Assembly: GCA_035772405.1 (NCBI GenBank)
Contig: JAYKKM010000374.1
Coordinates: forward strand, 1,622,501 to 1,686,500
Source: Chrysogorgia sp. JL179-B06
Taxonomy: Eukaryota > Cnidaria > Anthozoa > Scleralcyonacea > Chrysogorgiidae
Reading direction: 5' to 3'
DNA length: 64,000 nt
In this document: in pieces, positions 62,565 through 64,000 of the stretch
How the letters are laid out: every line of letters begins with the position of its first letter
Numbering within the stretch: the stretch's first letter is position 1
Notes under the pieces: model-generated
What the model was told of the DNA's origin: nothing
The model's database searches: none
Seen by the model: the letters and a program-made list of their open reading frames with translations, nothing else
Made by a program: the position numbers and the translations under genes

Positions 62565-63205
62565 GAGACAGCTGTAATAGCATCCTACATGGCTTACCAG
62601 AAACTGAATTGAGCAAGTTACAGCGAATTCAAAATACAGCTGCTAGACTTGTAACAGTGCTTCGTAATCTTCACTGGTTGCCGGTGAGATCAAGGATTGT
62701 ATTTAAGATACTAATAATTACTTTCAAGGCTTTGCATGGCCAGGCTCCTGTTTATATTACTGATTTGCTAAATAAATATAAACCTACTCGTGCTTTGAGA
62801 TCATCAGACCGTATAATCTGCTACTTGAGAGTTGAGCCAACATCCAAAACGGTGACTCATGGAGACAGAACATTCTCGGTTGCAGCACCAAAACTGTGGA
62901 ATTCATTACCACAGGAAATTAGAAGCTTTGATATGTTGGGTAATTTTAAGTCAGCAGTTAAGACTTTTCTTTTTTAAAATTAATAGTTTTTTGTTCATAG
63001 TGGTAATATATGACGGTATGACCTATAGGATTTTGAGTAAAAAACAAACCTAGTTTTTGGCCAGTAAAATACCGACCCTAGTAGGCTTTATCTTATAATG
63101 AAACTGTAATAAGTTTTATAAGTAAATTTAAGAATATATTGTTGTAAGAGCATTGAGACTATTGTATAATGCTCCTAATACGTCTATTATTATTGTTATT
63201 AATTA
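62565..63205 (+). mobile_element. CR1-like LINE 3' end, best copy in the window
   Basis: The frame 62609-62977 encodes the RT C-terminus: LSKLQRIQNTAARLV, LHWLPVRSRIVFKILIITFK, GDRTFSVAAPKLWNSLPQEI. A short segment between ARLV and LRNLHW is deleted relative to the copy at 48.2 kb. The 3' UTR has an apparent 70-base insertion near 63010-63080 and ends in an ATT repeat. Reference copy for the fragments at 119, 1370, 22151 and 22780. Confidence 0.82.
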
Positions 63206-63682
63206 TTTAATACGCGCCTGGTGTGAAACCAACTTCACAGCATGGCGAGGCTAGGATGCGCTCAATCCTTTCGCTACGGTATATATATCGCATTTTTTAG
63301 TTTAAATGTAGGTTTAGTTTTAATGTAGTTTACGTGGCGAAAATACCAATATACGCATAGTTTTAGTGGAAACTATTTCTAGCATTTTGTTGGATTTCAA
63401 ATATTGTCGTTACCTCTCTATTGACATTTGTTGGATTCAACTTGTTATGTCCAAGCAAGTGTTGTGCTTCGACGGCTTTCTTGGCGATATCCTAAAATAT
63501 TCTTCTCACGAGGCGTGTTCAAAAGATGAACCAGTCACCTACATAAGAAATATACCTAATTAGATAGTTTATAACTTTATTGTACGGCTCGATATTTTAC
63601 GAGTCCCGTGCCGTACTTTAGCGAGAATCCAAATTAACAAATTATGAACGAGTGAAATATACAGCCGTACTAATTACTATAC
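63206..63682. other. Unassigned intergenic sequence
   Basis: A 65-codon frame (63366-63563, MSKQVLCFDGFLGDILK region) has no recognised family. Confidence 0.35.
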
Positions 63683-63770
63683 ACTAAACTGTCTAATTAA
63701 AGTTAAACTGTCTAATTAAAGTTAAACTGTCTAATTAAAGTTAAACTGTCTAATTAAAGTTAAACTGTCC
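63683..63770. repeat. 19-bp tandem repeat
   Basis: Five units of TTAAACTGTCTAATTAAAG, the first and last partial. Confidence 0.93.
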
Positions 63771-63914
63771 TATAAGTTATTTGCTAAGCAATTCTATAAA
63801 ACCCTTACCTTTGAACTTTCTCTTTCCAATCGTAGCCAAACAGCCTCTCAAACGCTTTCGAAATAATCACAGAAAAGAGCGGGAAAAAATCCGGTTTTAA
63901 ACAGGTTTTTTTAG

Positions 63915-64000
63915 GGCCTGTTTATAAGGCGCTAGGGTTCCCTAGGAATAGGGTTACCCGGAATAGGGTTAGCGCCTGGGTGACCCTAGTGCCCTAGTGT
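63915..64000. repeat. GGGTNACCC-type block at the window end
   Basis: CTAGGGTTCCCTAGG, AATAGGGTTACCCGG and GGGTGACCCTAGTG, like 6981-7830. Truncated by the window edge. Confidence 0.55.

Overview
The window is animal nuclear DNA, AT-rich and mostly non-coding. Its one clear host gene has GT-AG introns and extracellular modules (astacin, TSP1, CUB). The rest is packed with non-LTR retrotransposon tails, tRNA-derived SINEs, MITEs and microsatellites. No species marker is visible. The module mix and the GGGTNACCCT-type repeats suggest a cnidarian, probably an anthozoan, but this is inference.

The gene runs on the + strand from 37357 to 58244 in 14 exons. The exon boundaries were read from the sequence and their phases are mutually consistent. 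It encodes a secreted astacin-family zinc metalloprotease of about 880-895 residues. Domain order is signal peptide, short propeptide, astacin domain, Cys/Trp-rich module D1, TSP1, module D2, TSP1, CUB, CUB. D1 and D2 each consist of three sub-repeats of about 35-40 residues ending in a W-x-D-N-Y-L-C-like motif, and I do not recognise them as a named family. Exon 8 (51562-51821), which carries part of D2, contains one extra base that breaks the frame. This is either an assembly indel or a real lesion.

1-37 kb (intergenic): an interrupted foldback element (1-1275), 3' ends of several LINE families, two tRNA-derived SINE families (called SINE-A and SINE-B here), many palindromic MITEs whose ends coincide with TTAA, 87-bp tandem arrays of a tRNA-like unit (about 16, 23-25 and 34 kb), a decayed protein-kinase fragment (about 10.1 kb), a hAT-like MITE with its target duplication, and a long CAT/CAC repeat (35.5-36.4 kb).

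37-58 kb (gene and introns): introns carry the same repeats, including 87-bp arrays in introns 3 and 13, a 5'-truncated CR1-like LINE with a 538-codon reverse transcriptase inside a foldback element (intron 5), CAT/CAC tracts (introns 6 and 12) and a purine tract of nearly 1 kb (intron 9).

58-64 kb: a 1.5-kb CAT/CAC block just after the stop codon, two LINE fragments, three MITEs and a short 19-bp tandem repeat.

The most interesting items are the three-fold D1/D2 modules, the 87-bp tRNA-like arrays, and hammerhead-ribozyme-like cores in a dispersed palindromic repeat. No rRNA, functional tRNA or CRISPR was found.
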